A stretch of DNA of 43,971 bases, taken from Cupriavidus sp. AU9028 (GTDB lineage: Bacteria > Pseudomonadota > Gammaproteobacteria > Burkholderiales > Burkholderiaceae). The notes beneath the pieces are model-generated. The model was not told the origin of the DNA. It made no database searches and saw nothing but the letters and a program-made list of their open reading frames with translations. Both the position numbers and the translations under genes were made by a program. Location of the stretch: positions 1-43,971 of the forward strand of contig NZ_JAIMCG010000025.1 of NCBI RefSeq assembly GCF_019795295.1, read 5' to 3'. This document shows, one piece after another, positions 26,665-35,250 of the stretch. Position 1 is the stretch's first letter, and each line of letters opens with the position of its first letter.

Positions 26665-28521
26665 ATGCGACGTGATCGACCGGCCGGTATTGTGCTGCCC
26701 AACCCAACGCGCCGCCGCTTCGTTCAAGGCCTGGCCGCAGGGGGTGTCATGGCGGGATTGTCGGGTCTTGGCGGAACCGTTTGGGCGCAGTCGACTGACC
26801 GCCCCGCCCAGACGCTGTCCGGCACCGCCCCCGTGCTGCGCGGCACCGAATTCGACCTCGTCATCGGCGAATCGGTGGTCAACTTCACCGGCACGCCGCG
26901 CGTGGCGACCACGATCAACGGGATGCTGCCCGGCCCGACGCTGCGGTGGCGTCAGGGCGACACCGTCACCATCCGCGTCACGAATCGGCTGCGCGAGCCA
27001 ACGTCGATCCATTGGCACGGGATCATCCTGCCGTTCGAAATGGACGGCGTGCCGGGGATCAGCTTTCCCGGCATTGCGCCGGGCGAAACGTTCACCTATC
27101 GCTTCAAGGTCGACCAGACCGGCAGCTACTGGTACCACTCGCATTCGGGATTCCAGGAGATGACGGGCGTGTATGGCGGCATCGTGATCGACCCGGCTTC
27201 CGGCTACGACGCCGTTCAAGCTGACCGCGACTATACGATCCTGCTGTCCGACTGGACCGATGAAGATCCGATGCGGGTCCTGTCGAAGCTCAAGGTCCAG
27301 AGCGACTACTACAACTTCAATCAGCCGACCGTCATCGACTTCTTCCGCGATGTCGCCAACGACGGCATGAAAAGCGCGTTGGCCAAGCGGAAGATGTGGA
27401 ACGAGATGCGGATGAATCCGACGGATCTGGCCGATCTGTCGGGCGCCACGCTGACGTATCTGACCAATGGTGTCACGCCAGCCGGCAACTGGACGGGCCT
27501 GTTCCGGCCAGGCGAGAAGGTCAGGCTGCGCTTCATCAACGGAACGGGCAACACGTTCTATGACGTGCGCATCCCTGGGCTGAAGCTGAAGGTGATACAG
27601 GCCGACGGGCAGAACCTGGAACCGGTGACCGTCGATGAATTCCGGTTCGGTCCCGGCGAAACCTATGACGTCGTCGTCGAGCCCCGAGATGAGGCCTACA
27701 CGATTTTCTCCCAATCCATGGACAGGACCGGCTATGCCCGAGGCACGCTGGCCGTTCGTGAAGGTCTGACCGCGCCGGTGCCCGCGCTCGACAAGGCCGA
27801 ATGGCTGACGATGGCGGACATGATGGGTGCCATGGACCATGGTGGCATGGCAATGCAGGGCATGGACCACGGCAGCATGCAAGGCATGAACCATGGTGGC
27901 ATGAGCATGCAGGGCATGGCGGGCACCGCAATGGCGATGGACCATAGCCAGCACAACATGGCCAACATGGCGGCCGGCAATTCGCTGAAGGTCCCCAGCA
28001 CCAAGGCTCGGCACGCCAGAAGCGAATACGGGGCGAGCACCGATATGCGCGTGGACATGGCGCGCACCAACCTCGACGATCCCGGCATTGGCCTGCGCAA
28101 CAACGGTCGTCGTGTGCTGACGCTGGCTGACCAGCACACCATCGGCGGTCCGTTGGACAAGCGTGGCCCTGGACGCGAGGTCGAGCTGCACCTGACCGGC
28201 AATATGGAGCGCTATACCTGGTCGTTTGACGGTGTGGAGTTCGGCAAGTCGACACCGGTCTATTTCAAGTATGGCGAACGCGTGCGCGTGATCCTTCACA
28301 ACGACACGATGATGACGCATCCGATGCACCTGCACGGCATGTGGAGCGAACTGGAGTCGGCGGATGGATCCTTCCAGGCCCGGCGCCACACGATTCCCGT
28401 TCAGCCGGCCCAGCGCATCAGCTTCCTGGTTACCGCCGACGCATTGGGACGATGGGCATGGCATTGCCATCTGATGCTGCATATGGACGCGGGCATGTTC
28501 CGTGAAGTGATAGTGGCCTGA
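26665..28521 (+). CDS. copA: CopA periplasmic copper-resistance multicopper oxidase
   Basis: 618 residues from ATG 26665. It has a Tat signal (NPTRRRFVQGLAAGG). Three cupredoxin domains carry HWHG near 121, HSHSGF near 161, HPMHLHG near 552 and WHCHLMLHMDAGM at the end. A Met/His-rich insert at about 385-435 (MDHGGMAMQGMDHGSMQ...) can hold extra Cu(I). CopA of the plasmid-borne copper systems is longer than CueO and has this insert. It binds and probably oxidises copper in the periplasm. First gene of copABCD. Confidence 0.95.
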   Translation: MRRDRPAGIVLPNPTRRRFVQGLAAGGVMAGLSGLGGTVWAQSTDRPAQTLSGTAPVLRGTEFDLVIGESVVNFTGTPRVATTINGMLPGPTLRWRQGDTVTIRVTNRLREPTSIHWHGIILPFEMDGVPGISFPGIAPGETFTYRFKVDQTGSYWYHSHSGFQEMTGVYGGIVIDPASGYDAVQADRDYTILLSDWTDEDPMRVLSKLKVQSDYYNFNQPTVIDFFRDVANDGMKSALAKRKMWNEMRMNPTDLADLSGATLTYLTNGVTPAGNWTGLFRPGEKVRLRFINGTGNTFYDVRIPGLKLKVIQADGQNLEPVTVDEFRFGPGETYDVVVEPRDEAYTIFSQSMDRTGYARGTLAVREGLTAPVPALDKAEWLTMADMMGAMDHGGMAMQGMDHGSMQGMNHGGMSMQGMAGTAMAMDHSQHNMANMAAGNSLKVPSTKARHARSEYGASTDMRVDMARTNLDDPGIGLRNNGRRVLTLADQHTIGGPLDKRGPGREVELHLTGNMERYTWSFDGVEFGKSTPVYFKYGERVRVILHNDTMMTHPMHLHGMWSELESADGSFQARRHTIPVQPAQRISFLVTADALGRWAWHCHLMLHMDAGMFREVIVA

Positions 28522-28543
28522 CCTTCAACTGGATAGAGATTCC

Positions 28544-29740
28544 ATGCATAAGCGAACAAGAACGATTCTTGCTGCCGCGGTCCTGACGTCCGCCGGCATC
28601 GGCACGACGTGGGCGCAGGCCACCCATTCCCCGGAGGCCCACGCGGGCGCTTCGGCCGCGGATCCGACCAGGAAGGCCGACGCCCCAGCGCGATCGAAGT
28701 CCGTCGGCAAAGCAAATGGTACGGGTGGCAAGGACCACGGCTCGATGCCGGGCATGGACCATGGCTCGATGCAGGGCATGGATCACGGCTCGATGCCGGG
28801 CATGGATCACGGCTCGATGCAGGGTATGGACCACGGCTCGATGCAGGGCATGGATCACGGCTCGATGCAGGGCATGGATCACGGCTCGATGCAGGGTATG
28901 GACCACGGCTCGATGCAGGGCATGGATCACGGCTCGATGCAGGGTATGGACCATGGCTCGATGCAGGGCATGGATCACGGCGACATGAAAATGCAAGGCG
29001 GCAGCGCTCCGCCCGACGCGCGCGATCCGCATGGCTATTCCGGTGGCTATCAACTCGGGGTCGGCAAGTATGCGCTCGGGCCGACCCGAACGCTCCATAT
29101 GGCGGACGAACATCTGTTTGCTTCCGTGCTGGTGGATCGCCTGGAATGGACCAAGGGCCGAGACAGTAATGCAGCGTCCTACGAGGCGCAGGCCTGGTTC
29201 GGCAACTCCTACGACAAGCTGGTGATCAAGGCTGAAGGGGAGGCCGAAGAAGGCAAGGTGCACGAGGCTCGCACCGAACTGCTGTGGGGCCATTCCATTG
29301 CGACGTTCTGGGATACCCAGGTCGGTATTCGAAACGATGCTGGCTACGGCAGACCGGCTCGGAACTGGCTGGCGTTCGGTGTGCAAGGCCTGGCGCCCTA
29401 CTGGTTCGAAGTCGATGCGACCGGCTACGTCGGCACCGAAGGCAGGACCGCGCTTCGACTCTCCGCCGAATACGAGCTTCTGATTACGCAGCGTCTGATC
29501 CTGCAGCCGCGAATCGAAGCCAACTTCTACGGCAAGAACGACCCTGAAATCGGTATCGGCAGCGGCCTGGCCAATGGCGCCGTGGGCGTGCGCCTGCGCT
29601 ATGAGATTAACCGGCAGTTCGCACCGTATATCGGCGTCGAGCGATATCAGACATTCGGCAATACCGCCGACATGATTCGCACGGCAGGCGGTCGTCGTGG
29701 CGAGACCCGCTTTGTGGCCGGTGTTCGTATTTGGTTCTGA
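28544..29740 (+). CDS. copB: CopB outer-membrane copper-resistance protein
   Basis: 398 residues. The signal peptide ends near ATTWAQ-like TTWAQA. Residues 64-148 are eleven DHG units, ten in exact octapeptide register DHGSM(Q/P)GM, giving a Met/His copper-binding arm. The rest matches the CopB beta-barrel (YALGPTRTLHMADE..., LLWGHSIATFWDTQVGIRND, final VAGVRIWF with a terminal Phe typical of outer-membrane proteins). It starts 22 bp after copA. Confidence 0.94.
   Translation: MHKRTRTILAAAVLTSAGIGTTWAQATHSPEAHAGASAADPTRKADAPARSKSVGKANGTGGKDHGSMPGMDHGSMQGMDHGSMPGMDHGSMQGMDHGSMQGMDHGSMQGMDHGSMQGMDHGSMQGMDHGSMQGMDHGSMQGMDHGDMKMQGGSAPPDARDPHGYSGGYQLGVGKYALGPTRTLHMADEHLFASVLVDRLEWTKGRDSNAASYEAQAWFGNSYDKLVIKAEGEAEEGKVHEARTELLWGHSIATFWDTQVGIRNDAGYGRPARNWLAFGVQGLAPYWFEVDATGYVGTEGRTALRLSAEYELLITQRLILQPRIEANFYGKNDPEIGIGSGLANGAVGVRLRYEINRQFAPYIGVERYQTFGNTADMIRTAGGRRGETRFVAGVRIWF
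28733..28988 (+). repeat. 24-bp tandem repeat array in copB
   Basis: Ten 24-bp units (for example gaccatggctcgatgcag plus ggcatg) start at 28733, with a partial eleventh from 28973. Units differ mainly at silent third positions (gac/gat, ggc/ggt) and at Q/P. All reading frames are open through it, so long spurious frames appear on both strands. Confidence 0.93.
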
Positions 29741-29778
29741 CCACGTTCTCTAACCCCCTTTCAATCTGGGAGTTCATC

Positions 29779-30165
29779 ATGCAGACGCACCGTTTCGCCA
29801 TCCGAGCCATGCTCGCCGCCACTGCGGCATTGATCAGTTCGGCGGCTTTCGCACATCCCAAGCTGGTCTCTTCGACCCCGGCTGACAAGGCCGAGGTTTC
29901 CGCCCCTCAGAAGATCGAACTGAAGTTCTCCGAAAACCTGGTCGCCCAGTTTTCCGGTGCCAACCTGGTAATGACCGGCATGCCTGGCATGGCCAATCAT
30001 GCCCCGATGAAGATTGCCGCCAAGGTATCAGGCAGCGATGACCCGAAGACGATGGTAATCACGCCGGCCCAACCGCTCGTTCCGGGCAGCTACCGTGTGG
30101 ATTGGCGCGCCGTTTCGTCGGACACGCATCCGATCAACGGAAATATCGCCTTCACGGTCAAGTGA
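29779..30165 (+). CDS. copC: CopC periplasmic copper chaperone
   Basis: 128 residues with a signal peptide ending AAFA; the mature protein starts HPKLVSSTPAD with the Cu(II)-binding N-terminal His. A Met-rich Cu(I) region (MTGMPGMANHAPMK) and the C-terminal SSDTHPINGNIAFTV, with its conserved Asp and His, complete the fold. RBS gggag. The copD start follows 7 bp after the stop. Confidence 0.93.
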   Translation: MQTHRFAIRAMLAATAALISSAAFAHPKLVSSTPADKAEVSAPQKIELKFSENLVAQFSGANLVMTGMPGMANHAPMKIAAKVSGSDDPKTMVITPAQPLVPGSYRVDWRAVSSDTHPINGNIAFTVK

Positions 30166-30172
30166 TCCGCCG

Positions 30173-31090
30173 ATGGACTGGGCGACTGTATCGGTGCGCT
30201 TTGCACTCTATCTCGACCTGACGGCGCTTTTCGGTTTGCCGCTATTCGGTCTTTATGCGCTTCGCCGTGAGGAGATATCGTCGGGCATCGGCTCGCGGTA
30301 TGTCGCCATTACGTCCGCGCTGGCTGCGGTCGGCATCGGACTGTCGTTGGCAAATATCGCCGTCATGGCCAAGGCCATGACCGGCGCATCCGAATACGCC
30401 GAACTGCAGAGCCACGTTTTCGAGATGATCGTGACGGGTACGGATTTCGGTGCGGCTTGGGCCGTTCGTCTGGTTGCGCTGGTCCTTTGCTTGCTGGTCG
30501 CTCTTTTCGCACGCCGGTGGCCGGCGCTGCAAATTGGTGTATTGGCTGCCGCAGGCGGCGTTGCGCTATCGACCCTCGCCTGGGGCGGGCATGGCGCGAT
30601 GGACGATGGCGTCCGCCGCTATGTTCACCTGGCCTCCGATATTGGACATCTCGCCGCGGCCGGGGCCTGGGTTGGCGCGCTGATCGCTTTCGTGCTGCTG
30701 GCAAGAGCTGCGTCCACACCGGAGACCGTCGCACTGCTGAGCCGCACGTCCAATGGCTTCGCTCAGGTTGGCACTATTGTGGTCGCCACTTTGACGGTGA
30801 CCGGGGTGATCAACTACCTCTTGATTGTCGGCCTGACGCTGCCAGAGCTGTCGCTAACGTCGTATGGCGGCCTGCTTGCCATCAAGCTCGGACTGTTCGG
30901 TACGATGCTGGCCCTTGCGGCAACCAATCGCTACTTTCTGAGTCCGCAACTGGAGCATGCGGTGAAGAGCGGCAATCACGCAGCAGCCGTCCGAACGTTT
31001 CGACGCAGCCTGATCGTCGAAACCAGCGCGGCAACGCTGATCCTGGCTCTTGTGGCGTCACTGGGCATTCTGTCACCGGCGGGCATGTAG
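30173..31090 (+). CDS. copD: CopD inner-membrane copper protein
   Basis: 305 residues from ATG 30173 with about eight membrane helices. The central WGGHGAMDDGVRRYVHLASDIGHLAAAGAW segment (given here as WGGHGAM and HLASDIGHLAAAGAW) contains the conserved histidines of the CopD domain. CopD works with CopC, probably moving copper across the inner membrane. Last gene of copABCD; convergent with the cytochrome c gene. Confidence 0.92.
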   Translation: MDWATVSVRFALYLDLTALFGLPLFGLYALRREEISSGIGSRYVAITSALAAVGIGLSLANIAVMAKAMTGASEYAELQSHVFEMIVTGTDFGAAWAVRLVALVLCLLVALFARRWPALQIGVLAAAGGVALSTLAWGGHGAMDDGVRRYVHLASDIGHLAAAGAWVGALIAFVLLARAASTPETVALLSRTSNGFAQVGTIVVATLTVTGVINYLLIVGLTLPELSLTSYGGLLAIKLGLFGTMLALAATNRYFLSPQLEHAVKSGNHAAAVRTFRRSLIVETSAATLILALVASLGILSPAGM

Positions 31091-31106
31091 AGCGCGCTTC
31101 CGCGCT
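31091..31106. terminator. Hairpin between convergent copD and cytochrome c genes
   Basis: AGCGCG-CTTC-CGCGCT begins immediately after the copD stop and overlaps the stop codon of the opposing gene. It has no T-run. Almost the same sequence is at 18399-18417. Confidence 0.5.
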
Positions 31107-31635
31107 AACGCGGATTGGCGTATTGCTCCGTCGCTTCACGCTGCGCCGCCGACGCCCTTGGCGGCCAAGTGCTCTTGATATACGCGAGGACAGCAATGAT
31201 GTCCTCGTCGGACAGCAATTGGCCGAATGCCGGCATGTCGCTGACATACCCGGCCGGAGCCGTGATGCCCGGCACCAGACCATTCTTGGTAATGGCAAAC
31301 AGCACGGCGTCGGGATGATGCCATGTATGGCCTGTGGCATCGTGCGGCGGCGCCGGCATCCGGCCGCTCGGAAGCCGTTCCCGCCAGTTTGGTTGACCCT
31401 CGAGATTGGCGCCATGGCAGGACGCGCATTGCTGCGCGTAAAGCTGCTTGCCTCTGGCAATACGCCGCGCATCACTGGTGTCGATGCGCAGCTGCCTAGC
31501 CGCCGACGCTCCGTTCCCACCGTCGACGGGCGTCTCAAGAAAGCGCTTCGTCTTCAGCGCGACCGCGGTCGCGGCCACGGCTGCGAGCACCAACAGGCCG
31601 GCAATCAGCCAACGAGACTTGTTCGAGCTTTCCAT
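31105..31635 (-). CDS. Membrane-anchored cytochrome c of the copper cluster
   Basis: 176 residues. An N-terminal anchor ([19 protein letters not shown]) is followed by one cytochrome c domain with CASCHG near residue 69 and a C-terminal methionine ligand candidate in SDMPAFG, then [17 protein letters not shown]. Cop clusters of Cupriavidus include such a gene at this place. It could take electrons from periplasmic copper oxidation; that is inference. Confidence 0.85.
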   Translation of the reverse strand: MESSNKSRWLIAGLLVLAAVAATAVALKTKRFLETPVDGGNGASAARQLRIDTSDARRIARGKQLYAQQCASCHGANLEGQPNWRERLPSGRMPAPPHDATGHTWHHPDAVLFAITKNGLVPGITAPAGYVSDMPAFGQLLSDEDIIAVLAYIKSTWPPRASAAQREATEQYANPR

Positions 31636-31686
31636 TCGTAGCCGGCAAGGCTCGGTTGCAGCTTCGCTGTCCGAGCCGAGGCGCCA

Positions 31687-32100
31687 TTAATTCCTGGAGA
31701 ACGGCTTTCCGTTGAAATCCACGGTCACCAAGTTGCCATCCATGGGACCCATGCCGGGAGAATTTGCCGGCATGCCCGGCACGGCGATCCCTTTCACGCC
31801 CGGATTGGCAGCCAGTTTTCTCACCGCTACCGCGGGAACGTGCCCTTCGATAATTTGGCCACTGCCTTGCATGACCGCGGTATGGCAGGAGCCCATCTTC
31901 TCGGGAACGCCAAGCTTCGTCTTGATTGCGGCGACATCCGGCGTATTGATGACCTTGGTCTGGATGCCAGCCTCGTTCAAATGCTCCACCCAGCCTTCAC
32001 AGCATCCGCAATTGGCATCCTTGTAGACGACCAGCGCGGGGGGAGCCGCATACGCAAGCGTACCGACAGCGAGAAGGGCAACACCAAGAAGAGGCTTCAT
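31687..32100 (-). CDS. copG: CopG-like DUF411 periplasmic metal-binding protein
   Basis: 137 residues with a signal peptide ending AYAA. The thioredoxin-like DUF411 domain has CGCCEGWVEHL near residue 31 and MGSCHTAVM near 70, whose Cys residues bind copper clusters in CopG proteins. IIEGHVPAVAVRKLAANP and GIAVPGMPANSPGM, typical of the family, follow. CopG can oxidise Cu(I) in vitro in other species. Likely transcribed with the genes upstream on the same strand, although 262 bp separate it from the next. Confidence 0.88.
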   Translation of the reverse strand: MKPLLGVALLAVGTLAYAAPPALVVYKDANCGCCEGWVEHLNEAGIQTKVINTPDVAAIKTKLGVPEKMGSCHTAVMQGSGQIIEGHVPAVAVRKLAANPGVKGIAVPGMPANSPGMGPMDGNLVTVDFNGKPFSRN

Positions 32101-32362
32101 CGAAAATTCCCGAGATATTGGACTTCAGTTTTCGTGGCTATGTTAGCCCGGACCCGCATGATCGGTGTATCACCGGGGGCCGTTCAGGCTTGCTTTGACA
32201 AGCATCAGAGCTTACCGTTCACTGCGCCGACGCATCGGACGAGGCAAACAACTTATCGTAGTGGCCCGATGTGAAAGAGCCCAACGTCCGAGAGGTCTCG
32301 GCCGCTGGGCCTTGCGACGGTATTAGGAAGCCCGGCACATAGAAAATGCCAACGTCCCGCGA

Positions 32363-32638
32363 TCAGATGCCGTCGGTGAAAGCGTCGCGCGTTCCGGCCG
32401 CGTGGCTACCGTCCGTGAAGGTGTCCCGCGTGCCTGTAGTATGGGCGCCATCGGAGAACAGGTCGCGCGTACCTGTAGTATGACTGCCATCGGTGAAGGG
32501 ATCGCGCGTGCCCATCGTGTGGCCACCGGTAGTGAAGATATCGCGCGACGATGTTACGCCGGCATTCGCCAGTCCTGCTGCGCTGCCCAGCGACGCAATC
32601 GTCAATACCAAGAGAGCAGCCTTCTTCAACGTACGCAT
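32363..32638 (-). CDS. Small secreted protein with five 13-residue repeats
   Basis: 91 residues from ATG 32638 with a strong RBS (AAGGAG). After the signal peptide (LLVLTIASLGSAAGLANA), almost the whole mature protein is five copies of RDxFTDGSHTTGT; the first is diverged and the last truncated. The DNA repeat is 39 bp. Short repetitive periplasmic proteins of this kind occur in cop clusters (CopQ-like is possible), but I am not sure of the name. The His, Asp and Thr pattern could bind metal. Confidence 0.7.
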   Translation of the reverse strand: MRTLKKAALLVLTIASLGSAAGLANAGVTSSRDIFTTGGHTMGTRDPFTDGSHTTGTRDLFSDGAHTTGTRDTFTDGSHAAGTRDAFTDGI

Positions 32639-32791
32639 TTTGTTTCTCCTTTTAAGGGTGATTGGCTCGCTGTGAGCCTGCATGATCAGTGTAGGGAGGG
32701 GCTCCCCACCGAGGCATGACACTGCGATTACAAAGCCGTCATCTCAAATCGCCGAGTCGTGGATGGACGTGCCCAGCAACAATTCCGCTTG

Positions 32792-33232
32792 TCAGCCACC
32801 GGTGAAAATCTGGCTGCGATCGATGTTCACGCGCACGCCCCGAGCGATCGGCATGCCGGGGAAAAGGTCGCCCAAGTCAACTGTGCTGCCGTGCACGAAC
32901 TCGGCAAACTGCCAAGCTACGGATTGATCGCCGTCTGCGAATGCCACCGCTTCCCCGGAGGCTACGTTGATGGTTTTCATACCAGGCCGAAGCGTGATAG
33001 TGCGGGACGCCGTGCCAGCCGGGACAACGCTGCCAAAAAGGGCTGCGTGAGGACCGAGACGCGTGCCCGACGTCGTGTTTGCCATCGTTGGAGATGCGGG
33101 CTCGGCGGCCTGCTGCACGTGCTTGGCCCAATCATCGCCCGCGTTAGTTCTTGCCTTGTCCGCGCCCCATGCGGGCGCCACGGACAGCGCCGCCAGGCTC
33201 AATACAGCTGCCGCGTTCTTGTTGATTTTCAT
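32792..33232 (-). CDS. CzcE/CopH-family periplasmic copper-binding protein
   Basis: 146 residues from ATG 33232 (RBS GGAGAG). Signal peptide ends PAWGA. The mature protein follows the CzcE pattern: LFGSVVPAGTASRTITL, KTINVASGEAVAFADG, VAWQFAEF and a C-terminal VRVNIDRSQIF. CzcE and CopH bind copper as dimers in the periplasm. Divergent from the cus operon across a CopR-type box. A copI name is possible from position, but CopI proteins are cupredoxins, which this does not resemble. Confidence 0.75.
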   Translation of the reverse strand: MKINKNAAAVLSLAALSVAPAWGADKARTNAGDDWAKHVQQAAEPASPTMANTTSGTRLGPHAALFGSVVPAGTASRTITLRPGMKTINVASGEAVAFADGDQSVAWQFAEFVHGSTVDLGDLFPGMPIARGVRVNIDRSQIFTGG

Positions 33233-33303
33233 GATTCTCTCCATTGAGTTACGAGGTATTGGCCTCTCGACTTCAATGGTATGAATCCGCCCCTCACCGA
33301 GCC

Positions 33304-33330
33304 ATTACCCGACTATTACATCCAGGTAAG
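33304..33330. promoter_or_regulatory. CopR-type box between the CzcE-like gene and cus operon
   Basis: ATTAC-CCGACT-ATTAC, then ATCCAGGTAAG. Aligned with the copA box it shares ATTACC at the left and CAGGTAAG at the right with the same spacing. It lies 101 bp before the cusD-like start and 72 bp before the opposite gene. Confidence 0.65.
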
Positions 33331-33430
33331 GTGCCGAGGATAAGAGGCAATTTTTCGGTCAAGGAGCATTTCGCAGCGCAACACCTGCCCAACCCTTGCC
33401 AACGTCAAACGCTGGTACCATTCGGCCAAT

Positions 33431-33859
33431 ATGGGCCCACACGTGCGCACGTCCCTCCGGCGGCTTTGGCTGGCCGCATTCCTGCTGACCGCTTTCCTGA
33501 CAGTCCAGCTGGCAGCGGCGGCGTACGCTTGCGCGGGCAGCCGGTACGCCGTCAGTACCGACCGGGACATGACGGGCATGACGGGCATGATTGGCATGAC
33601 CGAGTCGTGTCCCGACATGGCGCAGAAGGCCGTCGAGCCGGATTCGCACGATGGGCTGTGCCTCGAACACTGCCAGCTGGGATCCAAGTCCCTCGACCAT
33701 GCCAGCCCGCAGCTTCCGGTGTTTCATGCAAGCCTGGTCCATCCCGTGATGCTGGTGCCGGAGCCGCTGCTCGCGCGCCCGAGCGCGGCGGCTGCGGGAG
33801 CCACGCCACGCGGCCCTCCTCGCCCGCTCTCCATCCTGCACTGCTGTTTCCGAACGTAG
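33431..33859 (+). CDS. CusD/SilD-like leader protein of the cus operon
   Basis: 142 residues with a signal-anchor helix (LAAFLLTAFLTVQLAAAAYA). Cysteines and Met/His residues occur in MTESCPDM, LCLEHCQLG and the final ILHCCFR. The PLSILHCCF ending resembles CopL-type copper proteins. In Cupriavidus a small gene (cusD/silD) stands at this place. The function is unknown; copper binding is inferred. No RBS is evident, so the start is uncertain. Confidence 0.6.
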   Translation: MGPHVRTSLRRLWLAAFLLTAFLTVQLAAAAYACAGSRYAVSTDRDMTGMTGMIGMTESCPDMAQKAVEPDSHDGLCLEHCQLGSKSLDHASPQLPVFHASLVHPVMLVPEPLLARPSAAAAGATPRGPPRPLSILHCCFRT

Positions 33860-33930
33860 CCTCCGCCGCAACGCCACCTATCGCGCCCCGACACGTCGTC
33901 TGAGGGCGGTCGTTGCTTTGCGGAGGCTTT

Positions 33931-35250
33931 ATGCATTTGCGTTTCCCCCCATTGTGCGGACGCCGGCTGGCGTTCGCCATCACGCTGCTCGGCGCGAGTC
34001 ATACGCCATGGGCGCAGCCGGCGAGCCGGCTCTCGTTGCAGGAAGCGGTCGCGCTCGCCTCATCCCGGTCGAGCGACGCAGAAACATCCTCGTCCGCGGT
34101 GCAGTCCGCCATCGAAATGGCGGTTGCAGGCGGCCAACTGCCGGACCCGGTGCTCAAAGTCGGTGTCAACAACGTCCCGGTCGACGGCCGCGACCGGTTT
34201 TCGCTCGGCACCGAAGCCATGACGATGCGGTCGATCAGCGTGATGCAGGAGTTCACCCGAGCGGCAAAGCGCCAGGCTCGCGCCCAACGTTTCGAGGCCG
34301 AAGCCACCTCCGCGGAGGCGCAGCGCACGGTGGCGCTGGCCGCCGTGCAGCGCGGCACGGCCAGCGCCTGGCTCGAGCGGCAGTACGCCGAGCGAATGCT
34401 CGATGTGTTCGCCGAACAGGCGCAGTCCATCGACTTGATGGTGCGGGCCGCCGAAGCCGCCTACCGCGCCGACCGCGGCACCCGGGCCGAGATTCTGACC
34501 GCTCAGCTCGAACTTCAGCAGCTCCGGAACCGCGAAGACGAGGCGCGCGCGGTTGTGGCTGCATCCCGGGCGATGTTGCGCCGATGGGTCGGCGATGCCG
34601 CGGACCTGCCGCTTGCCGAGCCCCCTGCCCTTGAGTTGCCCACCTGGCTGGGCAATTTGGACGCCGATACCGCGATGCGACTGCCGGACGTGGCCGCCGC
34701 CCAGGCGCAGGTCGGCGTCGCCGAAGCCGACAGCCGGATCGCAAGCGAGAACAAGGTGCCGGACGTCAGCGTGGAGTTGATGTACAGCCAGCGGGGTCCT
34801 GCGTATTCCAATATGGTGTCCGTCAATGTCTCCCTCCCCTTGCCGTGGGACCGGAAGCATCGGCAAGACCGCGAACTGGCGGCGAAGCTGGCGCAAGCCG
34901 ACGCGGCGCGGGCACAGGCCGAGTCGATACGCAGAGGCGTGCTCGGTCAGCTCCGCGGCAAGCAGGCGCAATGGCAGCTCAATCAATCCCGCCTGGCGCG
35001 CTATGCCGACACGACGCTGCCGCTGGCCAAGGCGCGCATCGACGCAGCGCTGACCGCCTATCGCACCGGCACCGGACCGTTGACGGCGGTGGCGGAGGCG
35101 AACCGCAAGGCGCTGGACATCTCGTTGGAGCAACTTCAACTGGAGGCCGCTACCGCGCGCTTGTGGACGGAGCTCGCCTTTCTGCTGCCGCTGCCGACGG
35201 CCGGGCAGGGGCCGGCTCACCCAACGCGCGTTCAAGGGGAATTGCAATGA
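33931..35250 (+). CDS. cusC: CusC/SilC outer-membrane channel
   Basis: 439 residues from ATG 33931 with RBS GGAGG. Signal peptide (LAFAITLLGASHTPWAQ) and two TolC-like repeats with long coiled coils (AEILTAQLELQQLRNREDEA, then LAKARIDAALTAYRTGTG). It forms the outer-membrane exit for CusBA. The stop overlaps the cusB start (ATGA). Confidence 0.92.
   Translation: MHLRFPPLCGRRLAFAITLLGASHTPWAQPASRLSLQEAVALASSRSSDAETSSSAVQSAIEMAVAGGQLPDPVLKVGVNNVPVDGRDRFSLGTEAMTMRSISVMQEFTRAAKRQARAQRFEAEATSAEAQRTVALAAVQRGTASAWLERQYAERMLDVFAEQAQSIDLMVRAAEAAYRADRGTRAEILTAQLELQQLRNREDEARAVVAASRAMLRRWVGDAADLPLAEPPALELPTWLGNLDADTAMRLPDVAAAQAQVGVAEADSRIASENKVPDVSVELMYSQRGPAYSNMVSVNVSLPLPWDRKHRQDRELAAKLAQADAARAQAESIRRGVLGQLRGKQAQWQLNQSRLARYADTTLPLAKARIDAALTAYRTGTGPLTAVAEANRKALDISLEQLQLEAATARLWTELAFLLPLPTAGQGPAHPTRVQGELQ

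Noticed and set aside
26659-28482. 607-codon open frame opposite copA
   Set aside because: Antisense shadow of a GC-rich gene; no RBS or domain, and copA has complete motifs.
28733-28988. Regular repeats resembling a CRISPR array
   Set aside because: Units are contiguous 24-mers with no spacers and encode an in-frame octapeptide of CopB.
28609-29169. Extra plus-strand frames across the copB repeat
   Set aside because: A 24-bp period keeps every frame open; only the CopB frame continues into a beta-barrel protein.
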